Source: an uncultured Polycyclovorans sp. (lineage in GTDB: Bacteria; Pseudomonadota; Gammaproteobacteria; Nevskiales; Nevskiaceae). From it: a stretch of DNA of 47,549 bases. Below are positions 33,480 to 41,802 of the stretch, piece by piece. Under the pieces are notes generated by a model. The model was not told the DNA's origin. It was given only the letters and a program-made list of their open reading frames with translations, and searched no databases. Position 1 is the first letter of the stretch, and every line of letters starts with the position of its first letter. The DNA is taken from positions 1 to 47,549 of the forward strand of contig CAKZHZ010000063.1 in assembly GCA_936928855.1 (NCBI GenBank), written 5' to 3'. The position numbers and the translations under genes were made by a program.

Positions 33480-34615
33480 GTGATACCGCCGAAATGCAGC
33501 TGTTCCGCGACACCGTCGTGCGCTTCTTCAACGACGAGGTGGAACCGCACTACGCGCAGTGGGAGAAAGAAGGCATCTTCCCCAAGGAGCTCTACCTGAA
33601 GATGGGCGAGAACGGCCTGCTGTGCGTGGACATGCCCGAGGAATACGGCGGCATGGGCGCACCGTTCGAGTTCAGCATGGTGGTGCTGGAAGAAGCCGCA
33701 CGGATGGGCTACCTGGCACTGGCGTCCAACCTGTCGGTGCATTCCGACATCGCCGCCCCCTACATCCTCCATCTCGGCAGCGAGCAGCAGAAGCAGAAGT
33801 ATCTGCCGCGCATGGCCAGCGGCGAGTGCATCGGCGCCATCGGCATGAGCGAGCCGGGCGCCGGCTCCGATCTGCAGGGCATCAAGACCAGCGCCCTGCC
33901 CGACGGCGACAGCTACCTCATCAACGGCTCCAAGACCTTCATCACCAACGGCCAGCATGCCGGCGTGGTGGTGCTGGCGACCAAGACCGATCCCAAACAG
34001 GGCGCCAAGGGCACCACCCTGTTCACCTTCGACACCTCGCTGCCCGGCTTCAAGCGCGGCCGCAACCTCGAAAAGGTGGGCCTGCACGCCGCCGACACCT
34101 CGGAGCTGTTCTTCGACAACGTCAAAGTGGCCGCCGACGAAGTGCTCGGCAAGGTCGGCGGTGGCTTCGGCCACCTCATCGACGAGCTGCCGCGCGAGCG
34201 GCTGGCCCTGGCCGTCACCGCCGTCGGCCACGCCCAGGGCGCTCTGGAAAGGACCGTGGAGTACGTCAGCCAGCGCAAGGCCTTCGGCCAGCCCATCGCC
34301 AGCTTCCAGAACACCCGCTTCGAGCTGGCCAAATGCAAGACCGACATCGAAGTGCACCGCGCCTTTGTCGAGAAGTGCAATGCGCTCTACGCCGAAGGCA
34401 AGCTCGATGTGCCGCACGCCGCCATGATCAAGCTCTCCACCACCGAGATGGAAGGCCGCGTCACCGACGCCTGCCTGCAGCTGTTCGGCGGCTACGGCTA
34501 CATGACCGAATACCCGATCAGCCGCTACTGGCAGGATGCCCGCATCCAGCGTATCTACGGCGGCACCTCGGAAATCATGAAGGAAGTGATTGCGCGCTCG
34601 CTGGTGGGACGTTGA
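33476..34615 (+). CDS. Acyl-CoA dehydrogenase, long-chain type
   Basis: A 379-residue FAD-dependent acyl-CoA dehydrogenase for the first step of fatty-acid beta-oxidation or a related acyl-CoA. Family blocks include GAIGMSEPGAGSDLQGIKT (119-137), FITNGQHAG, RKAFGQPIASFQNTRFELA and the C-terminal QLFGGYGYMTEYPISRYWQD. The C-terminal motif reads YGGTSEIMKEVI, not YEGT. The catalytic base is therefore predicted at Glu241 (LPRERLALA), as in long-chain and isovaleryl-CoA dehydrogenases. No electron-transfer or other beta-oxidation genes are adjacent; it follows the DUF6265 gene with an ATGA overlap. Confidence 0.95.
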   Translation: MSDTAEMQLFRDTVVRFFNDEVEPHYAQWEKEGIFPKELYLKMGENGLLCVDMPEEYGGMGAPFEFSMVVLEEAARMGYLALASNLSVHSDIAAPYILHLGSEQQKQKYLPRMASGECIGAIGMSEPGAGSDLQGIKTSALPDGDSYLINGSKTFITNGQHAGVVVLATKTDPKQGAKGTTLFTFDTSLPGFKRGRNLEKVGLHAADTSELFFDNVKVAADEVLGKVGGGFGHLIDELPRERLALAVTAVGHAQGALERTVEYVSQRKAFGQPIASFQNTRFELAKCKTDIEVHRAFVEKCNALYAEGKLDVPHAAMIKLSTTEMEGRVTDACLQLFGGYGYMTEYPISRYWQDARIQRIYGGTSEIMKEVIARSLVGR

Positions 34616-34617
34616 TC

Positions 34618-34630
34618 GACCGAAGCGGTC
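34618..34630 (+). terminator. Small hairpin after the acyl-CoA dehydrogenase gene
   Basis: GACCG-AAG-CGGTC, a five-pair stem starting three bases after the stop codon. There is no U-tract. It may help end transcription together with the repeat hairpins that follow. Confidence 0.3.
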
Positions 34631-34657
34631 AGGCATGACGGTTGAGGAGTAGGAAAC

Positions 34658-35050
34658 GTCACCCCGGGCTTGATCCGGGGTCCAGCGGCAGCGGTCGGCT
34701 CTGGATGCCCGATCGAGTCGGGCATGACGGGAGATAGGTAGGTGACGTCACCCCGGGCCTGACCCGGGGTCCACCTGCAACGATCGGCTCTGGACGCCCG
34801 ATCACGTCGGGCATGACGGGCGATGAGCAGGTGACGTCATCCCGGGTCTGACCCGGGATCCAGCTGCGACGGTCGGAGCCTGGATGCCCGATCACGTCGG
34901 GCATGACGGGAGATGAGCAGGTGACGTCATCCCGGGCCTGACCCGGGATCCAGCTTCGGCGGTCGGAGCCTGGATGCCCGATTACGTGAGACATGACGGG
35001 AGGCAGACAGGAACCGTCACCCCGGCCTGCCCGGACTCCAGCCGTAACCC
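34658..35050. repeat. Tandem array of 89-90 bp hairpin repeats
   Basis: Four units start at 34658, 34747, 34836 and 34926, with a truncated fifth at 35016; a fragment of another unit end lies at 34628-34657. Each unit starts GTCA(C/T)CCCGGG and holds two palindromes. The first is of the CCCGGG-CCTGA-CCCGGG type, with the outer pair changing from C-G to T-A between units 2 and 3/4. The second is TGCCCGA-TCACG-TCGGGCA. This fills most of the 516-base gap between the dehydrogenase and DUF1428 genes. Unit 4 has a decayed second palindrome. It looks like a REP/BIME-type extragenic element family. Confidence 0.9.
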
Positions 35051-35131
35051 CCGGTGGATGACACCCCTGTCGATTTCGCGCAGGCTCGCTCGACGGGTAT
35101 TCGTCATTCACAGCCCACCGAGGAGTACGTC

Positions 35132-35482
35132 ATGTATGTCGATGGATTCGTTTTGCCGGTCCCCCGGGACAACCTCACCGCCTACCGCCGCATGGCCCGC
35201 AAGGCGGGCAAGATCTGGCGCGAACATGGCGCCCTCAGCTATGTGGAATGTGTCGAGGATGATGTTCAGCCCGGCAAATCCACCTCGTTTCCGCAGAGCG
35301 TGAAACTCAAGCCGGGCGAGGTCGTGGTGTTCGCCTGGGCCACCTACCGCTCCCGCAAGGACCGCGACCGGGTGGTCGCCAAGGTGATGAACGATCCGCG
35401 ATTGCAGATGGACATGCAGGCCATGCCGTTCGACGGCAAACGCATGTTCTGGGGCGGGTTCAAGTCGTTCGTGATGCTGTAG
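35132..35482 (+). CDS. DUF1428 family protein
   Basis: The 116-residue protein matches DUF1428: MYVDGFVLPVPRDNLTAYRR, KIWREHGALSYVECVEDDV, PGEVVVFAWATYRSRKDRD and a C-terminal DGKRMFWGGFKSFV. It has a dimeric alpha/beta barrel-like fold and unknown function. The ATG at 35132 has GAGGAG upstream. The 3' end overlaps the convergent cheW gene by 23 bases. It is not obviously related to its flagellar neighbours. Confidence 0.9.
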   Translation: MYVDGFVLPVPRDNLTAYRRMARKAGKIWREHGALSYVECVEDDVQPGKSTSFPQSVKLKPGEVVVFAWATYRSRKDRDRVVAKVMNDPRLQMDMQAMPFDGKRMFWGGFKSFVML

Positions 35483-35936
35483 CGGACGCCGCTGCAGCGG
35501 TGAGGGCCAGCAGCGCTCGGGGGTCGACCAGCTGCACCAGGCCCTGCGACAGCCGGGCAAAACCACACAGCGCCTTCGGGTGCGGGCCGATGGCGCGCGG
35601 TTCGATGCCTTCGGCCTGCACCTTCACCACGTCCGCCACCCGGTCCACCCGCAACGCAAACCGCTCCTGCTCCACTTCCACCACCACCAGCTTGCCGGCC
35701 GTCGCATCCGACGCCCCCTCGACCGCCAGCGGTACCCGCAGGTCCACCACCGGCATCACCTCGCCACGGACGTGCATGATGCCCCGCACTCCCGGCGGCG
35801 CGCCGGGCACCGGATCGGCCGGTTGCCCCGGCAGGGCCTCGCGCAACCACGGCACCGGCAACCCGTAGAGGCGGTCTCCCAGGCCCACCAGCAGCCAGGG
35901 GCCGGGAGGCAGATCGGGCGTGGCCTCAAGGGGCAT
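35460..35936 (-). CDS. cheW: CheW-like coupling protein (flagellar operon copy)
   Basis: The 158-residue CheW-fold protein includes LVGLGDRLYGLPVPWLREAL, PPGVRGIMHVRGEVMPVVDLRVPL and VDRVADVVKVQAEGIEP. It is more divergent than the first CheW and ends with a Gly/Leu/Ala-rich tail. It closes the fliA-cheYZA-motAB operon, overlapping the motB stop by 11 bases. It may serve the CheA encoded four genes upstream. Confidence 0.88.
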   Translation of the reverse strand: MPLEATPDLPPGPWLLVGLGDRLYGLPVPWLREALPGQPADPVPGAPPGVRGIMHVRGEVMPVVDLRVPLAVEGASDATAGKLVVVEVEQERFALRVDRVADVVKVQAEGIEPRAIGPHPKALCGFARLSQGLVQLVDPRALLALTAAAASATASRTT

Positions 35937-36786
35937 GGTGTGCTCCGGCGGGCCCGATGGGCAGCGAGGCCGCTTCCGCGGCCAGAATCACGATGGTGAC
36001 GCGGCGGTTGCGCTGCCGGCCTTCGACGGTGGTGTTGTCACCTGTCGGGTGAAATTCGCCATACCCCACCACCGACAAGCGCTCCGGCGCAATGCCGCCG
36101 TCCCGCAAGCGCCGCACCACGGTACCGGCACGCGCCGCCGACAATTCCCAGTTGGAGGGGAACAGCGAGGTGTGGATCGGTCGATCGTCGGTATGCCCTT
36201 CGACCCGCATGCGATTGTCGAATGCCACCAGTACCGAAGCCAGTTCATCGATCACCGGCAGCACCTCGGCATTGAGCGCCGCCGAACCGCTGGCATAGAG
36301 CACATCGGTATTGATCTCGACCTCCAGCCAGAAGGTGCGACGGGTGACACGTACCCAGTTGTCGGCGATCAGCGGGGCCAGTGCCGCCGAAATGTTGTCG
36401 CTGATGCGATTGAGGGTTTCGTCGCTTTCCGGCTTCAGCCGGGCGGGCACCGGTCGCGCCTCCTTGAGCGCTTCGGCCAGGGGCGCGCTGCTGAGAAACT
36501 CCTTCATCTCGGTCTGGAACTTGGGAACGTCGGACGGAGGCGATGGCTGCCCGCTTTCGCTGCCCTTGGCCAGGTTGTCGCCAATCTGGATCGGCAGCGG
36601 TGATTTCGGCGTGCCCCCGAAGGCGGCCGACATCGAGGCCGCCATGACCCGGTACTTACCCTCATTGACCGACGATACCGCGTACATCACCACAAAGAAC
36701 GCCAGCAACAGTGTGATCAGGTCGCCATAGGGAATGGCCCAGGCCTCGTGGTTGGCGTGTTCCTCATGCTTGACCTTGCGTGCCAT
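35926..36786 (-). CDS. motB: MotB-type stator protein
   Basis: MotB anchors the stator to peptidoglycan and carries the ion-binding site. The 286-residue product has a single membrane helix with essential Asp22 in AIPYGDLITLLLAFFVVMYA. A plug and linker region follows, then an OmpA-like domain with VEGHTDDRPIHTSLFPSNWE and LSVVGYGEFHPTGDNTTVEG. It is closer in layout to MotD of pseudomonads than to enteric MotB. The pairing with motA is direct, with nine bases between the genes. Confidence 0.95.
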   Translation of the reverse strand: MARKVKHEEHANHEAWAIPYGDLITLLLAFFVVMYAVSSVNEGKYRVMAASMSAAFGGTPKSPLPIQIGDNLAKGSESGQPSPPSDVPKFQTEMKEFLSSAPLAEALKEARPVPARLKPESDETLNRISDNISAALAPLIADNWVRVTRRTFWLEVEINTDVLYASGSAALNAEVLPVIDELASVLVAFDNRMRVEGHTDDRPIHTSLFPSNWELSAARAGTVVRRLRDGGIAPERLSVVGYGEFHPTGDNTTVEGRQRNRRVTIVILAAEAASLPIGPAGAHHAP

Positions 36787-36795
36787 GCGCGTTCC

Positions 36796-37536
36796 TCAAT
36801 GCAGATAGCCCGACAGCCGGGCCTCGATGTTGCGGGGGTTTTCGCCGTTGGCGATGGCCACCAGGCCTTCCACCAGCATCTGTTGCTGGCGCGCACGACC
36901 CTGCACGATGGCCTTGAGCTTGGCCGCCATCGGCAGCAGAAACAGGTTGGCGAAGCCGATGCCGTAGATGGTGGCAACAAAGGCTGCGGCGATGCCGGCG
37001 CCGAGCTTTGAAGGGTCGGCGAGATTCTTCATCACCGCCATCAGCCCCATCACGGCGCCGATGATGCCCATGGTGGGGGCATAGATGCCGGCCCCTTCAA
37101 ACACCTTGGCTGCCGCCAGATCGTGATGCTCCCGGGCCTCGATCTCCACCTCGAGGACGCCCCGGAGGGTTTCCGGTTCGGTCCCGTCCACCAACATCTG
37201 CAAGCCCTTCTTGATGAAGGGGTCGGTCTCACCGTCCACCGCGCCTTCCAGCGCCAGCAGGCCCTGCTTGCGCGCGGTCTGGCTCCACTCCACCACGCGC
37301 TCCAGCGTTCTGTGCGGATCTTCCTTCGGCGGCGCAAACACCCATTTGACGATGGCCAGCGCACGTTTGAGCGTAGTGCCCGGGGTGTGCAGGCAGATCG
37401 CCGCCAGGGTGCCGATCACCACGATCATGAACGCGGCACCGGACAACAGCGCGCTGATGCCGCTGCCCTTGAGAATGCTGCCGCCGATCACCGACACGAA
37501 GGCCAGTATGACGGCGACCAGGCTGACGATATCCAT
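36796..37536 (-). CDS. motA: MotA-type stator protein
   Basis: MotA forms the stator channel that applies torque to FliG. The 246-residue product has four membrane helices (two near the N-terminus, then YAPTMGIIGAVMGLMAVMKNL and AGIAAAFVATIYGIGFANLFLLP). A cytosolic loop contains KQGLLALEGAVDGETDPFIKKGLQMLVDG. It resembles MotC/PomA-type proteins. Ion specificity (H+ or Na+) cannot be settled from the sequence by eye. It starts three bases after the cheA stop. Confidence 0.95.
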   Translation of the reverse strand: MDIVSLVAVILAFVSVIGGSILKGSGISALLSGAAFMIVVIGTLAAICLHTPGTTLKRALAIVKWVFAPPKEDPHRTLERVVEWSQTARKQGLLALEGAVDGETDPFIKKGLQMLVDGTEPETLRGVLEVEIEAREHHDLAAAKVFEGAGIYAPTMGIIGAVMGLMAVMKNLADPSKLGAGIAAAFVATIYGIGFANLFLLPMAAKLKAIVQGRARQQQMLVEGLVAIANGENPRNIEARLSGYLH

Positions 37537-37539
37537 GCC

Positions 37540-39213
37540 TCAGGTCTCCGGCTGTGCGGCGGTGAGGCCGTCAGGGTCAAGAATCAGCGCGATCCGTCCG
37601 TCGCCGGTGACGGCGGCGCCGCCATAGCCCGGGATGCCCCGCAGCAGCCGTCCGGGCGGCTTCAGCACCACGTCCTCGCGGCCTTCGACACCATCCACCA
37701 CCAAGCCCCGCTCGCCGTGATGCGTCGTCACCCGCACCAGCAGGCTGCGGGCGCCGGCCGGCAGGTCCAGCCATTGATCGAGAAAGGTCACCGGCACACT
37801 ACGGCCCTGCAGCGGCAACACCGGCTGGCCGGCCCGCCACTGCAGCGCCTCGGGGTCGAACGGCTGCAGGTCCATCACCTGCCGCAGGGGCAACGCCAGA
37901 CTGCGGGGCCCGCAGCGGGTCCGCAGGGTCGGCAGGATCGCCAGGGTCAGCGGCAGCACCAGCTCCACCACCGCCCCACGCCCGACCTGCCCTGACAGCG
38001 ACAGGCGCCCACCCAAGGCACGCACGGCACTGGCCACCACATCCATCCCGACGCCCCGCCCGGAAACCGACGACACCGCTTCGCGGGTGGAGAACCCCGG
38101 CCGCAGCACCAGCTCGCAGGCCTGGGCCGGCGTCAGCGCGGCAGCGGCCCGCTCGTCGAGCAAGCCCTTGCGCACCGCGGAAGCGCGGATGGCATCAGGG
38201 TCCAGTCCCTTGCCATCGTCCTCCACGCGCAGCATCACGCTGTCACCGCGTTGACTGGCGCTGAGCAACAGCCGCCCCACCGGGTTCTTGCCCAGCTCCC
38301 GCCGGACCTCGGGCGACTCGATCCCGTGATCCACCGCATTCCGCACCAGGTGAATCAATGGATCGGCCAAGGCATCCACCAGGTGCTTGTCGAGATCGGT
38401 GTCCTCCCCGGCGAGTTCCACCCGCACCTGCTTGCCGAGTTCGCGCGCGAGATCGCGCACGACCCGGGGAAAGCGCGCGAACAGGCGCCCCACCGGCTGC
38501 ATGCGGACCCGCATCACAGCGTTCTGCAGCCGCACGGTGACGCGATCCAGCTCGCCCATCAGGCCGCCACTGGGCCCGCGCAGTCGCGGATCGGCCTTCA
38601 GCCGGTTCCGGACAATGACCAGTTCGCCCACCAGGGTCATCAGGTGATCAATCCGCTCACTGTCCACCCGCACCGTGGTGTCCGGGGTCCGCGCGGCGAC
38701 AGGCGCGGGCGCGGACACCTCGACGACTCTGGCCGGGGCGGCGGGTGGAGGGCCTGCCGGCGCCGCTCCGGTCCCGTGCAACTGATCCAGCAGCGCCTCG
38801 AACTCATCTTCACTGATGGCGTCATCCGCCGCCGTGCCGAGCAGTGCGTCAAATGCCGACAGCACCGCTGCGGGCGTTTCCAACGGCATGCCGCCGTCAT
38901 GCAGGAGCGCCACCTGCTGGTCGAGAACCTTCACCGCGTCCAGGGCGGCATCCACCAGGGCCGGGGTCACCGCCAGCTGCCCGTCGCGCACCCTGCCAAA
39001 GGCATCTTCGGCCCGGTGACACAGCGTCACCACCGGCGCCAGCTCGAGAAAGCCGGCGCCGCCCTTGATGGTATGAAAGCCGCGAAACACGGCGTTGAGG
39101 CGTTCCGCCGATGCATCCTCGGCCAGTGCGAAGACATCCTCCCCCAGGCGGTCGAGCAGTTCGCCCGCCTCCGTGAGGAAATCCGGCAGCAGGCTGGGAT
39201 CGGCCGTGCTCAT
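37540..39213 (-). CDS. cheA: CheA histidine kinase (flagellar operon copy)
   Basis: A 557-residue chemotaxis kinase. P1 carries His47 in FRGFHTIKGGAGFLE. The P2 region (about 115-190) is short, so CheY docking may differ from the first CheA. P3 has RIDHLMTLVGELVIVRNRL. P4 has LIHLVRNAVDHGIE, VEDDGKGLDPD and VSGRGVGMDVV, and P5 completes the protein. It lies between cheZ and motA, the position of the main flagellar CheA in polar gammaproteobacteria. No cheB or cheR is present here. Confidence 0.96.
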   Translation of the reverse strand: MSTADPSLLPDFLTEAGELLDRLGEDVFALAEDASAERLNAVFRGFHTIKGGAGFLELAPVVTLCHRAEDAFGRVRDGQLAVTPALVDAALDAVKVLDQQVALLHDGGMPLETPAAVLSAFDALLGTAADDAISEDEFEALLDQLHGTGAAPAGPPPAAPARVVEVSAPAPVAARTPDTTVRVDSERIDHLMTLVGELVIVRNRLKADPRLRGPSGGLMGELDRVTVRLQNAVMRVRMQPVGRLFARFPRVVRDLARELGKQVRVELAGEDTDLDKHLVDALADPLIHLVRNAVDHGIESPEVRRELGKNPVGRLLLSASQRGDSVMLRVEDDGKGLDPDAIRASAVRKGLLDERAAAALTPAQACELVLRPGFSTREAVSSVSGRGVGMDVVASAVRALGGRLSLSGQVGRGAVVELVLPLTLAILPTLRTRCGPRSLALPLRQVMDLQPFDPEALQWRAGQPVLPLQGRSVPVTFLDQWLDLPAGARSLLVRVTTHHGERGLVVDGVEGREDVVLKPPGRLLRGIPGYGGAAVTGDGRIALILDPDGLTAAQPET

Positions 39214-39215
39214 GG

Positions 39216-39764
39216 CTACAGCCCCAGCGCCGACAGCAGATCATCGGCATCGCCCTGCGAGGCCGCCGGCTGATCGAGACCCTGCACCGCCGGTCCGCTG
39301 CCCCGGTCCTCGGCGGGGCCTGCCCGCGGTGGCGGACTGCGACCGTCGGCGATGGCCAGCAGGTCCTGTTCGAGCCCCCGGATCAGCGCCGTGACACGCC
39401 GGATGATCTGCCCGGTCAGGTCCTGATAGGCCTGGGCCGCATCCAGTGCCGCGCAACGCTGGCGCTGCTCGGCGACCAGTGCCAGCAGACGCTCGCGAAC
39501 ATGCGGTGGCAGCCCCTCGGCAAGTCGCAGCGTGCGATCAAGCCCGGCACGGAGCTGATCCACCTCATCCAGCGTCGAGTGCGCCGCCTGCTCGGTAAGC
39601 GCCACCACGTGATCCAGACGGGCGCAGGCGTCGGGCAGCGCCAGACGCGCCACATCCACCAGCCTCGTGTCCAGCGGCAGGTTGTGCAGCGCGGTCTGAA
39701 ACTGCGTGGTGACCTGCATCAGGTCCGCACGCAGATCCGGCGCCGGGGACGTGGGCGTGCTCAT
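39216..39764 (-). CDS. cheZ: CheZ, CheY-P phosphatase
   Basis: CheZ dephosphorylates CheY-P. The 182-residue helical protein contains the catalytic pair Asp115 and Gln119 in AYQDLTGQIIRRV, spaced as in the enteric enzyme. It also has the C-terminal CheY-binding peptide DADDLLSALGL (172-182). A Pro/Gly-rich linker joins the two. It is shorter than enteric CheZ (214). It overlaps cheY by four bases. Confidence 0.96.
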   Translation of the reverse strand: MSTPTSPAPDLRADLMQVTTQFQTALHNLPLDTRLVDVARLALPDACARLDHVVALTEQAAHSTLDEVDQLRAGLDRTLRLAEGLPPHVRERLLALVAEQRQRCAALDAAQAYQDLTGQIIRRVTALIRGLEQDLLAIADGRSPPPRAGPAEDRGSGPAVQGLDQPAASQGDADDLLSALGL

Positions 39765-40153
39765 GCCGCCTGCGCCAGCCGCTCGAAGATCTTGTCCAGC
39801 TTCTCTTTCAGCGTCTGCGCCGTGAAGGGCTTGATCACGTAACCGTTAACGCCGGCCTGGGCCGCTTCGATGATCTGCTCGCGCTTGGCTTCGGCAGTCA
39901 CCATCAGTACCGGCAGCTTGGCGGTATCCGGGTCGCTGCGAATGGCGCGCAGCAGTTCGATGCCGGTGACCCCCGGCATGTTCCAGTCCGTGACGACCAG
40001 CTCGAAACCGCCCTGCTTCAACAGCGGCATCGCGGTGGCGCCGTCATCGGCCTCGGCGGTGTTGTTGAAGCCCAGATCGGCGAGCAGGTTCTTGACGATC
40101 CGTCGCATGGTCGAGAAGTCATCGACGATCAGGATTTTCATGTTGGGGTTCAT
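39761..40153 (-). CDS. cheY: CheY, motor-binding response regulator
   Basis: A 130-residue single receiver, very close to enteric CheY. It has Asp11/Asp12 (IVDDFSTMRRIV), acceptor Asp56 (VVTDWNMPGVTG), Thr86, Tyr105 and Lys108 (GYVIKPF), plus FNNTAEADDGATA. It lies between fliA and cheZ and is almost certainly the CheY that binds FliM. The start could be either of two close ATG codons (residue 1 or 5). Confidence 0.97.
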   Translation of the reverse strand: MNPNMKILIVDDFSTMRRIVKNLLADLGFNNTAEADDGATAMPLLKQGGFELVVTDWNMPGVTGIELLRAIRSDPDTAKLPVLMVTAEAKREQIIEAAQAGVNGYVIKPFTAQTLKEKLDKIFERLAQAA

Positions 40154-40180
40154 GGCATTTCTCTCGGGGGTTCTTCGGGT

Positions 40181-40918
40181 TCAGGCCGCAACGGCCACGC
40201 TGCGCCAGTCCTGAAGGCGGGCACGCAAGCGCAGCAACGCCCGGCTGTGCAACTGGCAGACCCGGCTTTCGCTGACACCCAGCACGCGGCCGATCTCCTT
40301 CAGGTTCAGTTCGTCCTGGTAGTACAGGCCCATCACGGTGCGTTCACGGTCCGGCAGCTCGGCGATTCCATCGGCCAGGGCTTCCCGGAATGCAGCCTGG
40401 AACGTGGCCCGCTCCGGCGTTTCCGGATCCTCCAGCGTGTCAGCCAGACTGCGATCACCGGCGCCCGGATCATCCAGCGACAGCAGGGGCGCCCGTGCCG
40501 CATCCTCGGCATGCCGGTGATAGGCCTCGAGTGGCATTCCCAGCGCCTGCGCAATCTCGGCATCGCTGGCCTCATGGCCGGTGCGCGCCTCGATGGCGCG
40601 AATCGCCTCGGCGATCTCACGGGCACGCCGATGCACGGATCGGGGCACCCAGTCGCCCTTGCGCAGTTCGTCGAGCATGGCGCCGCGAATGCGGATGCCG
40701 GCGAAGGTGGCGAAGCTGGCGCCACCATCGTCACGAAAATGCTGGGCGGCCTCGATCAGACCGAGTTGCCCGGCCTGCAGAAGATCGTCCACCTCCACCG
40801 AGGCCGGCAGCCGCGCCAGCAGGTGATAGGCAATCCGCCGCACCAGATCCTGGTGATCCCGCACCAGCGCATTGACGTCGGGCGCCTGCACCGCGCGATA
40901 GGCGGCGGCGCTGCTCAT
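40181..40918 (-). CDS. fliA: FliA, flagellar sigma-28 factor
   Basis: FliA directs RNA polymerase to late flagellar and chemotaxis promoters; matching sites are present in this window. The 245-residue product has sigma region 2 (DLLQAGQLGLIEAAQHF and FATFAGIRIRGAMLDELRKGDWVPRS) and region 4 with a helix-turn-helix (LPDRERTVMGLYYQDELNLKEIGRVLGVSES). The ATG at 40918 overlaps the flhG stop as ATGA. Its inhibitor FlgM is encoded at 10745-11011. Confidence 0.97.
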   Translation of the reverse strand: MSSAAAYRAVQAPDVNALVRDHQDLVRRIAYHLLARLPASVEVDDLLQAGQLGLIEAAQHFRDDGGASFATFAGIRIRGAMLDELRKGDWVPRSVHRRAREIAEAIRAIEARTGHEASDAEIAQALGMPLEAYHRHAEDAARAPLLSLDDPGAGDRSLADTLEDPETPERATFQAAFREALADGIAELPDRERTVMGLYYQDELNLKEIGRVLGVSESRVCQLHSRALLRLRARLQDWRSVAVAA

Positions 40919-41802
40919 GCCATCGCCCCCATCATCATCGGGGCGCCGACCAGCCGCTCCACAAAGAACTCCACATGCCCCCGCGCACCCTGCGGCGGCG
41001 GCCACTTCTGGATGGCCTGCGCGATGGTGCGGAACGCCACCGACGACGGCGCGCTCGGATAGGCCTCCATCACCGCACGCTGACGTCGCACCGCGCGCTG
41101 CAGGAACTCGTCGTAGGGAACCGCGCCGAGAAAATTGAGATGAACGTCGAGAAATCGATCCGAAACCCGGCGAAGGTGCTCGAACAGTTCGTAGCCCTCA
41201 GCCGCCGAGCGCACCATGTTGGCGACCACCTGCACACGCTTCACGCCCTGGTCCCGCGACAGCACCTTGATCAGGGCGTAGGCGTCCGTGAGGGATGCCG
41301 GTTCATTGTTGGCAACGATCAGCACCTCCTGCGCGGCCCGGCAGAAGGTCAGCACGCCATCGGCGATGCCGGCGGCCGTGTCCACCACCAGGGTGTCCAC
41401 CGGTGTCTGCAGTTCCGAGAAGGCGCGGATCAGGCCCACATGCTCCGCATGGGACAGGTTGGCCATCTGCCCGAGGCCGCTGGCGGCCGGCACGATGGTG
41501 AGGCCCTGTGGGCCCTCGACCAACGCCTCCTGCAGGGTGCAGCGTCCTTCCAGCACATGCTGCAGATGGAAGGTGGGCTGCAGGCCGAACAGGACATCGA
41601 CGTTGGCGAGGCCGAGGTCGGCATCCATCAACAGCACCTGCTCGCCACTCATCTGCAGCGCCAGTGCCAGATTGGCGGACACATTGGTCTTGCCCACCCC
41701 ACCCTTGCCGCTGGCGACGGCGATCACCCGTGCCGGACGCGCCGGCTCCGGTCCCGCCAGTCCCACCGCCTGGTGCAAGCGATCTTTCAGTCGTTCAAGC
41801 AT
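40915..41802 (-). CDS. flhG: FlhG (FleN), MinD-like ATPase controlling flagellar number
   Basis: FlhG limits the number of polar flagella and antagonises FlhF and FleQ-type activators. The 295-residue product has a deviant Walker A motif SGKGGVGKT (31-39), the MinD-type DADLGLANVDVL and the Walker B region VDTLVVDTAAGI. The ATG at 41802 lies inside the end of flhF with an eight-base overlap. A short DRLHQAVGL-type N-terminal helix, as expected for the FlhF-stimulating segment, is present. Confidence 0.96.
   Translation of the reverse strand: MLERLKDRLHQAVGLAGPEPARPARVIAVASGKGGVGKTNVSANLALALQMSGEQVLLMDADLGLANVDVLFGLQPTFHLQHVLEGRCTLQEALVEGPQGLTIVPAASGLGQMANLSHAEHVGLIRAFSELQTPVDTLVVDTAAGIADGVLTFCRAAQEVLIVANNEPASLTDAYALIKVLSRDQGVKRVQVVANMVRSAAEGYELFEHLRRVSDRFLDVHLNFLGAVPYDEFLQRAVRRQRAVMEAYPSAPSSVAFRTIAQAIQKWPPPQGARGHVEFFVERLVGAPMMMGAMA

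Noticed and set aside
34659..35111. 150-residue open frame on the minus strand with repeats of the type SWIPGQ(A/T)RDD
   Set aside because: It is the translation of the 89-90 bp hairpin repeats, with no ribosome site or domain. Such frames are common artefacts of REP-type DNA.
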